Below are positions 6,829 to 8,364 of a stretch of DNA of 8,364 nucleotides, one piece after another. The DNA is taken from contig JAJRXL010000480.1 of NCBI GenBank assembly GCA_024276335.1, positions 1 through 8,364 of the forward strand, in the 5' to 3' direction. Positions within the stretch are counted from its first letter, which is position 1. Each line of letters starts with the position of its first letter. Source of the DNA: Bacteroidota bacterium (GTDB taxonomy: Bacteria > Bacteroidota > Ignavibacteria > SZUA-365 > JAADGX01). Under the pieces are notes generated by a model. It was not told the DNA's origin and did not search any database. It was given only the letters and a program-made list of their open reading frames with translations. Made by a program: the position numbers and the translations under genes.

Positions 6829-8364
6829 ATGAAGACGAGAGTTTTATTCTCGGTGATGCTGTTTGTGTTTTGCGGGATTGCATTCAATACGCCGGAGGCT
6901 GCGGCCGACCCCGGTGATACCCTCGTGGTACAGACGTTCACGTTCAACTGGCCGGGTTCTCCCAAGGAGGGGAGATTCTTGTTTCCTCCCGCCGACAAGC
7001 GCTTCGAGAAAATCCTGATGTACTACACGCTCAAGTGCGACCCTAAGCAGAATCCCGCGTGCGGGGAATGGGATTACCTGACCTACACCCGCCTGTTTCA
7101 TCACACCGGGCAATTCGATTCCACGGGAAAGGAAATCGTGGTCCGCTACGAGTTGGGAAGGTTCATCACGCCCTATGGTATCGGCCTGGACCTGGGCGAA
7201 GGATGGACGTGGGTGTACGACGTGACCGACTTTCGTCCGCTCCTGGCGGACTCCGTGCACCTGAAGGCGGGCAACTGGCAGGAACTGCTTGACCTGAAAT
7301 TCATCATGATCGAAGGAACGCCTCCCCGCGACGTCATTAAAATTGAAAACCTCTGGAAAGGCTCCTTCAAGCTGAAGGAATTTGCCGCGAAGGTTCAGGC
7401 ACGCAAAGTCGATCTCGACCCGCGGGCGAAAATGTTCAAACTCCGGGTTACAACCACCGGGCACAAGTTCGATAATCCCACGAATTGCGCGGAGTTTTGT
7501 CCCAAGATTCACAGCGTGAACGTGGATGGCGTAAGGCGATACCAGTGGCAGATACGGCAGGAGTGCGCCACTAACCCGCTGTATCCCCAGGGAGGCACGT
7601 GGATTTACGACCGCGCAGGATGGTGTCCGGGTATGCCGGCCACGACACAGGAAATCGAGCTTACCCCTTACATCACCGGGTCGAGCGTGTTCCTCGATTA
7701 CAACTGCGAGTACGATGAATACGGGAACTACATCGTGGAAACCCAGTTCGTATCCTATGGACCACCGAACCATACGCTCGATGCCGCCGTGGTGGAGATC
7801 AAGGCGCCTAACCGCGGTGAAATGTACAACCGCATCAATCCTATTTGCGCCCGGCCATTGGTTGTGATCCAGAACACCGGCGCGGAAATCCTGAACAGCC
7901 TCGACATCACCTATGGACCGGTTGGAGGAAACACCAACACTTACCGCTGGACGGGCAGCCTCAAGTTCCTGGAAAAGAAGGAGGTCTGGCTGCCGTCGTT
8001 CGACTGGGGGACCTGGGGCGGTAACAACGTGTTCCGCGTTGCGGTGAGCAATCCCAACGGCCGCTCCGACGAGTACGCGTTTAACAACGCCATGGAATCG
8101 CATTTCGAAACGGCGCCGGTGTACAACAGCTACCTCGTCATTTCCATGCGCACGAACAAAGCCGCGTATGAAACCTATTACGAGATCCTTGACGCCGCGG
8201 GCAAACCGGTATTTACAAAGAAGAACTTGCTCAACAATGCCATTTACAGGGATACCATACGCCTCGTGCCCGGCTGTTACGAGTTCGTGATCCATGATTA
8301 CGGCGATGATGGAATAGCATTCTGGGCCAACAACGACGGTTCCGGGTCCGTCATTTTCCGCCTC
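6829..8364 (+). CDS. Secreted PNGase F-like peptide-N-glycosidase, 5' part (runs off the right edge)
   Basis: The open frame runs 512 codons to the window edge. Residues 1-26 are a signal peptide (MKTRVLFSVMLFVFCG, cleavage near AAA-D). Residues 30-315 match both domains of Elizabethkingia PNGase F (from memory): CGEWDYL against CDEWDRY, GRFITPY identical, CAEFC against CAEWC, and DRAGWCPGM identical. PNGase F cuts the bond between Asn and the innermost GlcNAc of N-glycans. Catalytic Asp60 and Glu206 of that enzyme correspond to Asp82 and Glu222. All three disulfides have counterparts: Cys70-Cys78, Cys220-Cys224 and Cys246-Cys266. Glu118 has no clear equivalent, as the loop at 143-155 is shorter. 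Beyond the enzyme, residues about 324-428 look like an Ig-type beta-sandwich. Residues 434-512 resemble a beta domain seen in FCB exported proteins (ETYYEILDAAGKPVF, then PGCYEFVIHDYGDDGI). Export through the outer membrane, with a T9SS tail beyond the window, is inferred but not seen. The substrate glycoprotein is unknown. Confidence 0.9.
   Translation, partial: MKTRVLFSVMLFVFCGIAFNTPEAAADPGDTLVVQTFTFNWPGSPKEGRFLFPPADKRFEKILMYYTLKCDPKQNPACGEWDYLTYTRLFHHTGQFDSTGKEIVVRYELGRFITPYGIGLDLGEGWTWVYDVTDFRPLLADSVHLKAGNWQELLDLKFIMIEGTPPRDVIKIENLWKGSFKLKEFAAKVQARKVDLDPRAKMFKLRVTTTGHKFDNPTNCAEFCPKIHSVNVDGVRRYQWQIRQECATNPLYPQGGTWIYDRAGWCPGMPATTQEIELTPYITGSSVFLDYNCEYDEYGNYIVETQFVSYGPPNHTLDAAVVEIKAPNRGEMYNRINPICARPLVVIQNTGAEILNSLDITYGPVGGNTNTYRWTGSLKFLEKKEVWLPSFDWGTWGGNNVFRVAVSNPNGRSDEYAFNNAMESHFETAPVYNSYLVISMRTNKAAYETYYEILDAAGKPVFTKKNLLNNAIYRDTIRLVPGCYEFVIHDYGDDGIAFWANNDGSGSVIFRL

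Noticed and set aside
6844..8295. Long minus-strand open frame (483 codons) opposite the PNGase F-like gene
   Set aside because: The plus-strand frame has a signal peptide, a strong Shine-Dalgarno and family motifs; the reverse frame is low-complexity, rich in Arg/His/Val, and arises from the high G+C of the coding strand.

Overview
The window most likely comes from a Gram-negative bacterium of the FCB superphylum (Bacteroidota, Ignavibacteria, Calditrichota and related candidate phyla). The best evidence is the C-terminus of the protein encoded at 324-2480, which ends in a type IX secretion (T9SS) type A sorting domain with the typical LEQNYPNPF opening. Three of the five proteins begin with a secretion signal. 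The phylum cannot be fixed from this sequence.

Layout: two genes on the minus strand occupy the left third, and three on the plus strand occupy the rest. The minus-strand pair is a T9SS-exported protein made of about 14 LVIVD beta-propeller repeats (324-2480), followed 43 bases downstream by the 5' part of a secreted protein of unrecognised function (1-280, cut by the window edge). A divergent, AT-rich intergenic region of about 285 bases (2481-2765) carries several small inverted repeats. The plus-strand genes are a zinc-dependent medium-chain alcohol dehydrogenase (2766-3794), a polytopic membrane protein fused to a spermidine-synthase-like domain and four TPR repeats (3859-6708), and the 5' part of a secreted PNGase F-like peptide-N-glycosidase (6829-8364, cut by the window edge).

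How the genes work together: the outer genes look like secreted cargo. One is a repeat scaffold and one is a probable deglycosylating enzyme able to release N-glycans from glycoproteins. The two central genes look cytoplasmic (dehydrogenase) and inner-membrane (synthase-like fusion). Their 64-base spacing suggests co-transcription, but no shared pathway can be read from the sequence. I see no CRISPR array, transposase, tRNA, rRNA, phage gene or recognisable defence system. G+C rises clearly from the left part (about 40% in sampled stretches) to the right part (about 64% in sampled stretches), with the change falling inside the dehydrogenase gene near position 2,900.

The most unusual items are the PNGase F-like enzyme, which keeps all six disulfide cysteines and two of three catalytic acids, and the membrane synthase-like/TPR fusion, whose catalytic aspartates are missing.
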